A stretch of 64,000 bases of DNA, taken from contig OW051497.1 of NCBI GenBank assembly GCA_932521035.1, positions 1,674,001 to 1,738,000 on the forward strand, written 5' to 3'. This DNA is from Oscheius dolichura (Eukaryota; Nematoda; Chromadorea; Rhabditida; Rhabditidae). The first letter of the stretch is position 1. Each line of letters begins with the position of its first letter. Under the pieces are notes generated by a model. That model was not told the origin of the DNA. It worked only from the letters and a program-made list of their open reading frames with translations, and did no database searches. The position numbers were made by a program, and so were the translations under genes. Below, in pieces: positions 20,838 through 32,572 of the stretch.

Positions 20838-21098
20838 ATGGATCTTGGCGAGATGGCTGAGAAGGCTCGAAAAGAAGTCGAAGATCTTCGCCACGAGGCT
20901 CGACGCGACCGGAGACTGACCTCTGAGGTCATTTCCGAGTGAGTTTCTCTTGTAATTATTCAAAAATTGACGGTTATTTATTTCAGCCTGATCAATCATT
21001 GCCAAGAGAACAAGAAGAACGATCCCCTGATCAATGGGCAGCTGAACGAGCCCGGAGGCAATCCATTCCTCGCGAAGAAGGCTTGCTGCATCCTATGA
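20838..21098 (+). CDS. Heterotrimeric G protein gamma subunit (70 aa)
   Basis: Exons 20838-20938 and 20987-21098 give 213 nt in phase. The protein is typical for the family in length: a coiled-coil helix (MAEKARKEVEDLRHEAR), the second helix (SDLINHCQENKKNDPLI), a conserved NPF and a terminal CCIL prenylation box. Its intron falls at the same place as in the gamma gene at 8.4 kb (after the GA of a Glu or Asp codon). It is closer to classic gamma subunits than that one. AATAAA follows at about 21162. Confidence 0.9.
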
Positions 21099-22142
21099 GA
21101 AGGAATACCGTAGTCGAGAATCTGTAACTCTTCTTATTCGAGTTCTGTGAGAGATATCTTGCAATAAATCATATATGTTGTTCGACTTCTTGATCATTGT
21201 AGTCAATGTCCACTTGTTGATGCTAAATCTGGAAAGATAATGAAGTAGCTTCCTGTCAGCTGGGTCCAGGCCGGGTATACCTCACCAGGGGCTAATTTCC
21301 GGATCAACACCTGGAGCCGGTTTATCGAGAACGGGTGGTTATTTTTCTGGGAGGGACTGGTTATTTCAAGCAAGATCGGAGTGAAGAAGATCTGATAGAG
21401 GAATCCATTAAAATAAAAATGCACCTCTGAAGATCTATCATATACCGCTGGAAAGAGCTCGTCGAGCTCTATCCATTCCTGTTTTTATCTCCGCCAGAAT
21501 GAATTCCATGCACCTATTTCGAGTTGAAATAGGTCCTATACTAACCCTCCCCAACAGTCTCAATTGAGTTAACCCCCTTCCGAGACTGACCATAGCTCGT
21601 TGGACTCGGCTCATCTAGCTGGTTAAGAAAAACTGGGTCCCGTAGTCGTAGCCCTTAGTATTCAACAACACCAGGGCGATTGAGAGAAACGGAAGATTTG
21701 AATTTTCAAAATCTCTTCCCCACCATCTTCGAGGGCTGGAGGCTTGGTAATGGCTTATTAGAGACGGTTTTTGTGTTTTCCCCCACTAAACGGCCCCTGA
21801 CGAAGAAGGTCTGATAGAGTAATCCACAAAAATGATACCTAATTATTAATAATTATATCCATGTGAATTGGGAACGTGCGGTCTCCTCACCTCCTCTCGC
21901 TTTTACAGTAACCAGCATAGAAATCATTGTCTTTTTTATTCGATAATCATTGGACAGGGGATAAGCAGTATTGTGCATGAATAAATGAGCCATTATGAGT
22001 TGTCGAAATTGTAATTTTTCTTACTCAATATGAGCGTGGAGAGATCGTTTGAGCCTCCGCGGGCTCAAACAGAGCTGACAGTCGAAATATGTACGGGAAG
22101 AAAAGACTAGGAAGAGAGAGAGGGGGACGTATATACACAAGC
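21099..22142. other. Intergenic with an inverted repeat to 12.1 kb
   Basis: The stretch near 21640-21725 matches about 12118-12200 in inverse orientation. Two related strings (gatctgatagaggaatcca near 21391 and ggtctgatagagtaatcca near 21806) form a short direct repeat. No gene supported. Confidence 0.4.
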
Positions 22143-22656
22143 TTAGGTGAATGTACTCATTCGCCTCTTTTTCATCTCCTTGAAAACGGCTCTGTCGTCT
22201 TTTTCGTCTTCCTTTTCAGCTAGTCCCAGCCATTTCAAGAACTTGTTCGATTTTCCCTGATCTATTGAAGCCCGGCAATGTTCAGAAGAAGTTGACCTCT
22301 GGGGACCGGTCTAAAATCCTTCATTTTCTTCTTATTTTCAAGGGAAAACTTACACTTTTCCCTCCTTTACTGTGAATCTTCAATTTTTTCAGGTCTTCCG
22401 GGGTTATGTGCAGGTGATTGACATTAGTAGCATGAAGGCTGTGCCGGTGTTTAGGCGTCTGCTGCTTGACCAGGGGACCTGCCGTCTGGGCTGTCATTTC
22501 AATTAATTTCGAGGCTGCTTCTTCGCTAAAATGAGCCATTTCTCATAGAAAAGTCAAAAATGGTTACCATGCCGCTTTGTGCAGTTTTTCTCGTTGTATT
22601 TCAATGCTCCTCAATCTTTCACGATGTCTCTTCTCTTTTTCACGTTGTTCAGCTTT
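22143..22656 (-). CDS. 3' exons of an unknown charged protein
   Basis: Three exons (22656-22568, 22525-22354, 22298-22143) join in phase. The first encodes a highly charged helix (KAEQREKEKRHRERLRSIEI), the second LVKQQTPKHRHSLHATNV and HITPEDLKKLKIHSKGGKS, and the last ends NKFLKWLGLAEKEDEKDD and MKKRRMSTFT. The middle introns are 42 and 55 bp. The 5' part of the gene must lie above 22.66 kb but was not found. No family recognised; the repeated exon quality makes a real gene likely. Confidence 0.6.
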
Positions 22657-25600
22657 CTGAAAACTTAATAATTTGCCGAAAGTCTATTAAAGGGCTGTCC
22701 CCTGTCCTACTGTAGCTATCCTTTTAAAATTGGCCAGTTTCCTCATTTTGGCGGCAATTTTTTTCTTCAAAAATGTTATTTTAAGCCCCGAGAGCTCTAC
22801 AGGACCCGCTGAGAGCCCTCAAATTTTCCTCGTGCAAGATTTCAAAAACCTTATCCCGCCAAAAGGGCCCTCACTCCTTTTTGTTTTAAAAAGACCACAA
22901 TTCAGCTGGACCCTCATCCCTCTCTCCCCGACCTCGTCACTTCCTTGCGAACGTGCATTCTCTCTCAATTACTTGAAAAGATGGGAGGGCCCTCTTCTCT
23001 TCTCTCGCTTTGGCCACAGCGGCCGGCGACAAATGACAATTTGGCCTTTAATCCCAGCGCTTCCTCTCTCTCTCTCTCTCTCTCTCGCTTTCAGTGGTGG
23101 CGGCAGCACGTTGACAATTCCCGACGACTTATGGGCTGCTTCTCAATGGCGAGGGTGGCTCCCTTGGGAGTAGTCGCGAGGGGAATGGAGGATAAAAAGT
23201 GTTCCAAATAAAAAAGAATGGCTCCGGGAGTACGGTAGTCTTTGTTCTTTGTGCTTTTTCAAGACGATACAGTATGAAACCCTTCTGGGAAAATGGATCC
23301 CTTCAATTAGAACGGAGCAGATTCCTCTCCTCCGAGGAAAACACTCTCCTCGGATGAAATTACAAGATTTGCATCAAGTTTCAAGCAAAGAATCTCTCCG
23401 CCTTCACGTGGTAACAAAAAAAGAGGAAACTCGCAGAAGTTCCCCTGCAAACTGAGGAGCTCAAAATGACCTACAAATGGGAGTAGACCCCCCGTAAAAA
23501 AGTGTTTATTTTAGTTGTCTAGTAGCCAAATGAGCTCGTTAGTTTCTGCCGCCGGGACCTTCTTCTTCCGTTTACTCTAGAGCCGCCCTTTATTGTGAAA
23601 CATCACGCAACGTTTCCCCAAACGTTTATGCCCAGTTTAAGGCGGTTTACAGCCGGATTCTCCGTAAAATATTGACCGGCCGGGTGATTTCTCTTCTTCC
23701 GACGCTATTTAGTAGGGGGCTGCCGTTTCCTGCGTAAGCGCCCCCAGTTAAATGATCTAATCTCTAAAAATAGCCTGGACTACTCCCAAAACAAGCGTGG
23801 GAATCCCTATTTTTAGTGCAGAATGGATTCTTTACTTCCCCTTTAGATTGCCTTGGTTAGGAAGGTACGCGGAGGAGGTACCCGGGGATTGTTGTTGTCC
23901 CTCTTGATTTAGCCAATTCTGGGGCTATTTTTAGGCTTCACGTGAGGGTCAAAAGGTGGAGAAAACAACGGAATACGATAAAATTTGTTTAGCCGGTCCT
24001 CTGTTCTCCCCTTTGTCCAGAATAGAGCACCCGGAAGGGTTTAACTATTCATAAGTCTGCCCCACAGCATTCAGGAGCCGTCTCCATCCCCCTTTGCAGG
24101 GCGCCACCCTGGCCACCCCCTGGCTGTTTTTTGGCCGGCTTACTATACAAAGGAGCACCCTCTTTTTCAAGGAGATCGGCCCAACAATAGACCGAGAATT
24201 GGTTGACACGCGGGCGATTGAAAGTCGGAATTTGGCAGTTTTCCTTCCCCCGAAGCTCCCCCAGAAGTGGGCTTCTAGGACGGAGAAGAGGGAGGCATTT
24301 AAGATGAGTTAAGTCCTTTTTCTTAAAGAGAGAGATGGGACGGGGGGAAATGGTGTTTTTGTGTTGAGTAGAGTTTCCCTCGAGGGTAATCAGCAGACAT
24401 GTAACGAAATGTAGTGCAAGAAGAGGAAAATTTGACGAATGAGGAACTGGAAGAGCCGGGTTTTTGGAGAGCTCTGCGGCACTTTTAATATAGTTCTTTT
24501 TCAAAAAATAGGGTTATCGTAACGAGTGGCAAAACATTCCGCGCCGGACCTTTTGAGCAAAAGTGATCGGGGTTTTCGAGTTCTCTCGAGTTTTCTTCTT
24601 CGTTAGACCAAAAGGTCCTGTAGAGCCAAACAATATACGGCAAACTGAAGGGCGTTGAGGCAACTGGAGCAGTAGGGGGCTCCAGATTAATCCGTCAACG
24701 ATCCTAAAGATTTCTTCATAAACATAAAAGTGAAATAAATAGCTTACATTTCAAATGGATTGTCGTACTCGGAGACAAGAAACAATATAACGCCTGAACA
24801 ACCCTGTACTCTCAAAGAATCGAGTCGAATCTTATCTTCCAGTAGAGGACTGTCGCCTTTGTCTATTTGGCCCTCATTTTAGAGAAGATATTCTAGTGAT
24901 ATATGAGAGATATGCACCAGTCAATTACCATTCACTAACGACTAATAAACAGAAGTAGAGATTGAATGCACTGTTTCGATTGGTACTGCTTACCAAATGG
25001 TTGGTCTCTATCATACAACAAGCCGGAAACATAAATTGAGAGACCACGCCGATCAAATACGACAGACCAACGCAGCTATCTCAGTCGAACTTCAAATGAG
25101 ACTGCACTGTATACCTTCTGACCCCAGGTTTGAACAACAGGAAACTGTTTAAAGGAACCATGGGACTGCTTTTGGTTACAGTATACCCATTTCCAACGGT
25201 CGATTTTGTACTGTCTATGCATTTGATTTTGAAGATAAAAATTTGCTGGTTAACATGCACTAATTTACTTCCAATAAAAATATCGAAATAAGAAGAAACC
25301 CGTCGCAGAACAAGAGATCTGTCCTAATTTTCCATTTTCCCGGGCAACTCGGGCGGACGATCGCTTCAGGTTATCTGGCGGTGCGTCGAAAAAAATCGCA
25401 ATACAAATTTACAACTTTAGACGCATTTTTCTCTCTTTTTTTCAAGTGAACCCACCCAGTCCCTGTATTTCTGAATTTGTCGGGAATAATGAACAACGGT
25501 ATTATGAATCAAAATATTTATTCTTGAGATCACGAGATCATCTGGAATTTGCATGATCCCACCATCGAATAAACCGTTGTTGAGCAGCTGTTTGAACAAC

Positions 25601-25960
25601 AATCTTTCCAACAAAAAAATCCCAGTTCCCATTCACAGTTAAAGTACACGGTGATTTAAATTTTATAAATAAAGACGTATTTATTCACGTGGGAAATATT
25701 ACGGCAAACAGTAATAAATCTGTATACGATCACGGGGTAACTGGTTGTAAACACAACGGCCCCGTACAGTAGCAAATATCACGGTGGAAGACCGTATGAA
25801 GAAAATGTAAATGGGCTACTGCTTACTGGAGGTCATGGCTCTGGAGCAAATAATGGCAGAAATGACGGCTCTGGAGGGGAGTGAAGTTGGCGAAGAGCTT
25901 GCTCTCTTTGAACAGGAATCAGAGGCTTCAGAGTTGGCTTAACAATGGGAGGTGGTGCCT
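22657..25960. other. Gene-poor stretch, nothing firmly supported
   Basis: May hold the 5' exons of the minus-strand gene before it. A (CT)n run occupies about 23063-23086. Longer open frames on both strands (for example about 24.05-24.5 kb) lack splice signals and family resemblance. Confidence 0.35.
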
Positions 25961-26131
25961 TCATTTTCTCTCAGCTGACAGGTTCTATATTGTTGACTGC
26001 AACTGAATAGGAATGGATGGCTTGAAAAATAAGGAAGGAACTTACCAGCTTGCCAACATCTTGGGAAAGTTGTTCATAAACAAAAAAAATTCCGAGGATG
26101 TATGCCCCAGAAGAACAAGTAAGAGTGTAGC
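25961..26131 (-). CDS. C-terminal exons of an unidentified membrane protein
   Basis: Exons 26131-26046 and 25984-25961 join in phase and encode a hydrophobic segment (YTLTCSSGAYILGIFFVYEQ) followed by a short polar tail ending LNLSAERK. Upstream exons were not resolved. The stop TGA overlaps an ATG (ATGA) that opens a 43-codon proline-rich frame (MKAPPPIVKPTLKPL) down to about 25832. That frame may be untranslated or a second product. Confidence 0.35.
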
Positions 26132-27738
26132 CTGAAAGCTGATAATTAAAGAAAATAGAGAAATGACAAGTTAGAAAAGTAAGGGGAAAGAGAATGGTGG
26201 AAAGAAAATATGACGTCATAGTCTAGGAGAGAAAGATGTCTACATACGCGATAACCGTGATTGAACGAGGGCACTGGAAATAGATTGTACCAAAAAGGGG
26301 AAAAAGAGAATGGAAGATCGGCATCGCATCACAGGGGAACAGAGAGAGGCTTCTTGTTACCGAGGATTAAACGCCGGCACTGCAAATCGATAGTATGATA
26401 ACAAGGAGAGGCAACGCGCGACCAAGATTTTCCAAAAACCAGTGAAAAAGGCTGAACGAGGGCGTCGGCTATGTCAAACAGAAGGGGAGAAGGGCGGCTT
26501 CTCGTTCTATTCATTAGAAAGCCGTTAAAACCAACAAGATGAAAGGGCTAGGGCCGTTTTTGATGAAGGATGAAAGAGATTTTTTTTAGGCGGTATAAAA
26601 CCATGAAAAACGGGAGGGATGGTCGACAAGATCGTTGAACCGAGCCGTGATCGGCAAGGGGCGAGATTATCTGACAGAAATGGCCGATTCTTGTTGGCAA
26701 TGTCAAACAGAAGGGGAGAAGGGCGGCTTGCTAACAAAAGCAGGAAACGAGGAAACAAAGCTAATTCATGATGTGGGTCAGAAATGTTTACCAACGGTCG
26801 CGATTTCGAAAAGAGGTTGAGTGACAGACAGAAAACAGCCGCAGTCTGACAAAAACAGCGATGAGAAAGATTATGCCACTGCCTCTCTGTCCGGGGGACG
26901 AGAGAGGCTCCTCCCCACACAGGGCGGCTCGTAAATATTTGGAAACACGTGTGAAGCGGTGATTGATATGGATTGTTTTACTGGAAGGCCGCTGGATCTC
27001 TCGGAAGGCCATAAAATTTGATGGCAAAACATGGATAAAACGGGGCGAACACTCTCCCTGTGATATCACCATGGTGAGGGAGAGTGTTGGCTGGATAACG
27101 GCACTGAAGTCGCCGGGTGTTGACATTATTCTTTGTGGCTGAGCAATGCTTCACCGACACAGTCACAACTACGAGAAGAAGGGCGCCGACGACTGAATTC
27201 CAAGAAGAACAAGCTGAGGAATACCGACCAGGAATGAAGAAGCAGCCCGAGATAGTCAAGAACCAGCCAATCATATTTACACAAATATGCCTCCGGCCGT
27301 CTTCGACGGCGCTGGGGTGAACAACTCGGAAAACAGTCGACAGCGCCGGCTCCCCCTTCCCAAAGAGCTGTTCTAGTTATTTTCTTCTCGAATAAGCTTT
27401 GACAGTCGAATAAAACCTGACGGTCAAAATGTCTACTTCTCTCTCATTTGACCGGTCAATTCGTACAGACGACAGGCCTCGCAGACAGACACACAGACAT
27501 CTCCTCATTATTAGGGTAGGATTTATTCAATCTTTTCTTGATAGAGGAGGTGGAGTAGGAGGAGGCAGGGTGAAACTGAAGTAATGATCTCCATCGATTG
27601 GGAGGTGATCAAGGGGCAGGGCCGGCAGCAAGAGGGAGCTGTCTCTGGAATTTTCAATTTGTTAGAGCGCGCCACCGTTAAGCATCGGGCCCTATTTTGA
27701 GTGCTATTTTCTCGAAAATGAGGCATGTTTATGATGTT
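26132..27738. other. Intergenic with short repeats and a hairpin
   Basis: The string gtcaaacagaaggggagaag occurs twice (near 26474 and 26700). An inverted repeat with 11-bp arms (ACACTCTCCCT, 27049-27059 with 27077-27087) surrounds GTGATATCAC. At 27465-27523 a segment repeats 4910-4968. An open frame at 27.12-27.32 kb (+) looks partly coding but has no ATG. Confidence 0.35.
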
Positions 27739-27767
27739 ACGACATATCTATTAAAAAAGAAAATTAC

Positions 27768-28400
27768 CTGCCACCACGGAGATTAGCTACAGCTACAAAA
27801 CCTTTCAGAAGCGTTGGAGTACTTCCATCCTTCACCAGTTTAGCATTAGAGATGATAAACATGGGTATCTAAATTTATAATAAGGAACTATGACCCTTTC
27901 TAAACCTTGATGTGATCCATGCTTTCGTAGAAGGCCTGCTCCACTTGGAACTCTTACCCGATAGGCAGCTGAATTTGATAAAGTTCAGTTCCGCTGCTGG
28001 AATACACGAATAGGGGTGACTGAAATCCTGGATACTGTAATTAATAGCCAACACGAACTCACTTTGACATCTTCCAGATAGTGGACCAACAGTCGGCCGC
28101 CTTGAATCGGCTTCACCCATTTCAGCTTGAGTCGAGGCTTCTCTGGTATTATTTCAACAATCTGCAACAAAAAGAGTGGGGATTGGAATGTTTGCTAGGG
28201 GATACGGGCATGTTTTTGATAAGCTGCCTACTTTTCCCACTACAGCTAGGAGATCCTGTAGGCACTTTCAGGTTAATGGGTGAGATTGACGAACGTCACC
28301 TAATGAATACTTTTAAAAAGTTTCAAAGCGAATACAGTACCTGTGGGCTGAGTTTGTTAGCCGGATCACTCAATACGCCACGAAGGTGAAGAAAGTCGCC
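27768..28400 (-). pseudogene. Prolyl oligopeptidase fragment, second half of propeller to catalytic-domain start
   Basis: Minus-strand exons read in order: VLSDPANKLSPQ, IIPEKPRLKLKWVKPIQGGR, LLVHYLEDVKYPG, GTELYQIQLPIG, AFYESMDHIKIPMFIISNAK, STPTLLKG then FVAVANLRGG. This follows the prolyl oligopeptidase sequence from about residue 300 to 500. Between STPTLLKG and FVAVANLRGG about 33 residues usual in the family (the YGGF to RHxGG part) are missing. Nothing after NLRGG is present, so the Ser-Asp-His triad is lost. The fragment begins about where the plus-strand fragment near 3.8 kb stops. No protease activity is possible. Confidence 0.75.
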
Positions 28401-31065
28401 TGAAATGGGTAGGTTAACTTCAACTTAATCTTTGGGAAAACCTACAAGGGTATGACAGTATTCAGAGTATTGAATATGCCGTTCAATAAATTGATCTTCC
28501 ATGCCAGTTTCCATTCGTGAATAGTGAACTTCTTCCAGTGTTATATGCACCAGTCATTTGTCATTATAAGAGATAGCAAATTTAAGAGAGTCGAGGTTAT
28601 TTATGAACCTGAAAAGAGGTGTAATTCTTTTGAGGAGAATGGAAAGAGGAAGACAACAGGGGAAAGGAAAGAGAAGGATAAGGGAGAACGGGACGAGTTT
28701 ATCTGGGAAAACTACGTGTCTCGTGGCATTCCGAGCGCACCGAACTTTTATCTAACTTTTTTCATAAAAGACAAATGGAAAAAATGGGAAAGATAATTGA
28801 TTTAGCGTGGTGACAATGCGTCGCCTGCGGACGCGGCGCGGACAATAGATCAATATTACAGGGCGGGAATGTGAATCGGGGACTTCAATCACAGATGAGG
28901 CATGTTGATAAAAGGAAACAACATGGATGCCCTCACCGTAGCTGTTATTGGCCCATTTACCCGATATCAAAAGAAAGCACGAAGTAATTACACATTATTT
29001 ATTTCTTTATCCAGTAAATTCCCAGTGCTGAGAACTTCTACCATTCCAGTTTCACTTCAGGGTTATGTTTAAAATGAATCATACGGAATGAGAAGATGAT
29101 ATATGGATCTCTGAAAAGTTAAGAGTGCAATGATGATCAGGAAAAAGGGAAGGGTAAGGCAAGGTATTCAGGTCATTCAGAGGATATTAATAGGGAAATT
29201 TTCTGAAGAGTTGCGAGCTTTAGGGTAGAGGAAGCCATAGAAAAGCTCTGGAAAACGCTCAAACGAGATCTTTTCTTTTCTCTGCAAGGATAGCACGTGG
29301 CAAAAAGATATAGATGGATTCTCTCTCTGCCGCCAAAACGGCAGTTTTATTGTCTGAGAATATTGATAGGGATCGGCCTCTCGCAGCTAGCTAACGCAAT
29401 GGAAAGGGGTCGGAAAAAAAAACTTCCAAAGTGTTCACTGACCCTTAGTTACCCTTGTCGAGGGAATCCAGGCGTCAGTCCTCTAGAGAGGAGGGATTGG
29501 CGTTCGCCTATTTAGAAGTGCCACGCGGTAAGGGTATGCGACCAGCAAAGAAGTAGATGCATGCGGTTGAGTGTCCCTTGAACCAACCACTCTGACCGAT
29601 TTCCTACGAGAAGATGACAAGGAGAGACATAGTCGATCCTTGACAAGAGGAGAAAAACCCCAAAACAAACCCCAAAATATAACAAGGAATAACAATAAAG
29701 AAACCAATAGCAATTTATTACTTAAATCAGAACAATTGAAGGAAGTACGGCACGTAGGGGTACTATAGACGGAAGTAACTAGTCACTAGAGTCTTTCACG
29801 AAGATAAAGACCATTCGAATGAGATAAATCACTTCTGAAAGGAGGTCGCGAGTCTCATCTCCTTATTCCCATTCTGTACACACGACCGCACACGACCGTG
29901 CCAAAGCGGAGACTTCTCGACAACCCTAGAAAATATCAAGCAAAAAAGCAAAAGAGGTTTGCCCATGAGGGGAGTCGAACCTCCGTCCTTGACTCCCTGG
30001 CGCACCATGATTTCGTGCGCATTTATCATTTTCACCCATATTTGTGGTCACTGCTATTTTTAAACGTGGTTATTATTGTAGAGCACCTCGTCAGCTCTCG
30101 AATGACTCCAAAAAAATGCAAAAAATGTTTCCTCGGTCTTCTCCTTTCATCTTTTGAGACGGATGACCGGCATTGTCCGAGGATTTGCTCAGTCTCGGAA
30201 CAATAGTCCGAACTCTACGCCACTGCGCTAAGCAGGGCGGTACTACCGAGGGGACAGCGCGCCCTGATATACTCGGGGAAACAGTAAAACTCCATTATAA
30301 GGGTTTTTGATATTCTGGTTACATGTCTGGCGGTTTTTGACTACGCTGAATCCGATGGCGGCCCTCTAATTATCAAACATTGGCAGAGTCGGAATGAAGT
30401 CGCTCTTTTCGGGTACAGCTTGTGTAGATGCCGGGAGAAAAGGCTAGGAAATGATACAGAGAAAACTCAGTCACTAACATTCAATTATTAGTATACTAAA
30501 AAGCTAAGAAAAAATCATATAGTAGCTTATAATCAGTAGGAAGGACTTCTTGATGACGGGCGCGGGGAATTGCGCTCTATTCGCAAGCACGCTACTACGG
30601 TAACTGGATTTGAACGGCTGCAATATTGTTCTTCTTTTCTGAACTCAACGGTAGGCATATACAGAATGGAGACTATAGTCGAGCCCGTTTTTGAACCCAA
30701 TAATTTGGCAAGTTTTTTGGAATGGATCAATCCGTTCATCGATCCCGCTAAGCGGGTTGGTAGAACCAAAGGGAAAGCGCGCCCTTATCACATAGGGGAA
30801 GTAGCTAAAGAAGATTCCGTTAATTCGATATTAAAGGGTTTTCGGTGGCCAAATAGCTTAAAAATGAGAGGATTGCGTCTACTTATCGAGGGATTCTAAT
30901 GTTGGTTCCTAATACAACTTCGTCTAGTGAATGTAAAATGGTATTTCATTGAATTGGATTGATCCATGGTTTGGCGCCCTGCTAATCCTGTGAGGTATAA
31001 AGGGTACGGATCATCCTCCTCACCCCTATTAGGGACCAGTCATCATACCCCGGCGCGTCGAAGTC
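28401..31065. repeat. Gene-poor; tRNA-like dispersed repeat copy 2 and a partial third
   Basis: About 29920-30370 matches 6920-7360. On the minus strand it shows an A-box-like TTAGCGCAGTGGCG near 30225 and a B-box-like GGTTCGACTCC near 29970, with GCCC and GGGC ends that could pair as in a tRNA acceptor stem. A degraded third copy lies at about 30560-30800. No protein gene is supported. Confidence 0.5.
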
Positions 31066-31572
31066 ATGGATATGCAGGTATTTACCGTCACTAATAAGCG
31101 GCTCCCCCGGCTCCCTCAAGTGGTCAAAAAGGTGGAAGCTGAACAAGGCGTGGGTTCGCAGATAAGGTGAGGCCCTTCAAAGTTTATTTTACATGTTCCC
31201 TAGGCGTTTTAACCTATGTCTTCTGTTCATTTTCCTTATTTTAACACTACTCTACACTTATTTCATTGGTCGCGAGCTCTACTGCAAAGAGCACGATGCC
31301 ATTTGTTCTACAATGGTTTGTGTCGTAAGGGATCTACAAAATAATTAGAAAACTGGCCGTTTCAGTCGCCGGAGGATGAAGAAACGTTTGCGTGGTACCT
31401 AATGACACGTAGTGCGGCTGTCCAAAGGGGCTGGAATGAGGTCAGCAGTGTTCGAACAGTATCAAACTATTTCTAGAGCCAAAACTTCGAAATTTGGGTG
31501 TATTCTACGCAGGTCAACTGGAAGGAGGTCTATCAAAATTGCTCCGAACAGGCTTTTATTGTCTATTCTTGA
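31066..31572 (+). CDS. Small type II membrane protein (115 aa)
   Basis: Four exons (31066-31166, 31204-31315, 31366-31440, 31513-31572) close exactly to 348 nt. A 34-residue basic cytoplasmic-type N-terminus (KRLPRLPQVVKKV) precedes one membrane helix (FNLLCLLFIFLILTLLYTYF region, residues 36-54). The rest, with three cysteines (YCKEHDAIC, YQNCSEQ), would be lumenal or extracellular. No signal peptide cleavage is expected. AATAAA near 31673. No family recognised; exon phases make the gene convincing. Confidence 0.68.
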
Positions 31573-32214
31573 ATGATTGGCAATTCAGGCAAACCAAAGT
31601 GCTGTTCCCTACAAGATAAACGGCTGAACGGTGGTGTTGTCGACAGAAAACCCTTCCCGTCTACCTCCAGAAAATAAATATATTTGTTGCTATTTGTTTT
31701 GGGTTGTTATTGCGGTGTCCGTCTGGCTACTTTTGGGCGGGATAGACACAAATCTATGAGATTATCGGGTCACTGTCAGGATTTTCTCGTTTATCAGCTC
31801 CAATATTGCCCCCTCTGAGAGCAACACCTATCAAGGGATACAAAGGAATGGGCTGCCGCCGCCTGTTTCCCAAGTGTTCCACAGGCAGCGGGTCGGCAAG
31901 CAAGAAGGAGCGGCCTATTAGAAGAAGAAGTGGCCCCCTATTGAGGTGAACTTCTTAGGGGGGACCCGGGAAGCACGACATTGCGACTAGCAGGGAAACA
32001 AAGGCCAAACGCAACGAGAGAGCTGATCGGAGGGGATCAATAGCGGGAGGGCATGACCTCTTCGGGCGGAAACAGCTGATCGTCGTTGATACGTTGGTAC
32101 AAGGATCAACTAACAGGAACAGTTCTTGTGATTTCCCCGGGATGAAATATTAAACCAGTTCGAGCCCAGCTATTCCATTGTTAATGCAAGTAAAACAAAT
32201 TTTTTTTAAATGGT
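31573..32214. other. Intergenic, nothing seen
   Basis: Spacer between convergent genes; GC-richer at 31.85-32.1 kb without exon signals. Confidence 0.35.
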
Positions 32215-32572
32215 TTATGGGTTATCGAAAAAGGAAACCAGGGCTTCGATATCGGCCTGTGGATCTTTTTCCTGAGAGGCGGCGGGGGGAACACGCACTA
32301 AAGGAGGGGGTTGCAGAACTACTGGAGGGCGATGCACAACTACGGGAGGAGAAGGACGCCGAGCTGCAGGAGAAGAACGACGGCCGCGAGCCTGGATCTA
32401 CAATATTTTGAGTAGAAGAGTAAATGACATAATTCTCATAATTCACCTGCTTCTTTCCATTGAGTTTCAATTTGTTTTCTTTCGTCTTCCTTTTGGCAGC
32501 ACGCCAAAGCTGTCTTCTTCTATTCCGCTGGGCGGTGGACAACTGGGCTTGGGGAATGTATTTCGACGGCAT
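32215..32572 (-). CDS. Small basic, proline-rich protein (102 aa)
   Basis: Exons 32572-32447 and 32397-32215 close in phase (309 nt) around a 49-bp intron. The first exon is strongly basic (QRNRRRQLWRAAKRKTKENK). The second has an Arg/Pro/Val tract (RRPSPPVVVHRPPVVLQPPP) and an acidic end (QADIEALVSFFDNP). This suggests a nuclear or nucleic-acid-binding protein, by composition only. Confidence 0.62.

Noticed and set aside
22730-23173. 147-codon open frame on the plus strand
   Set aside because: Start is not ATG, content is Ser/Pro/Leu-rich with a (CT)n run; no exon signals.
24049-24504. 151-codon open frame on the minus strand
   Set aside because: No splice sites, no family resemblance and low-complexity content; likely chance.
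29940-30240. tRNA gene with a very long intron
   Set aside because: A and B boxes are ~240 bp apart, the acceptor ends pair only partly, and a related copy at 7 kb has the same structure; a repeat is more likely.
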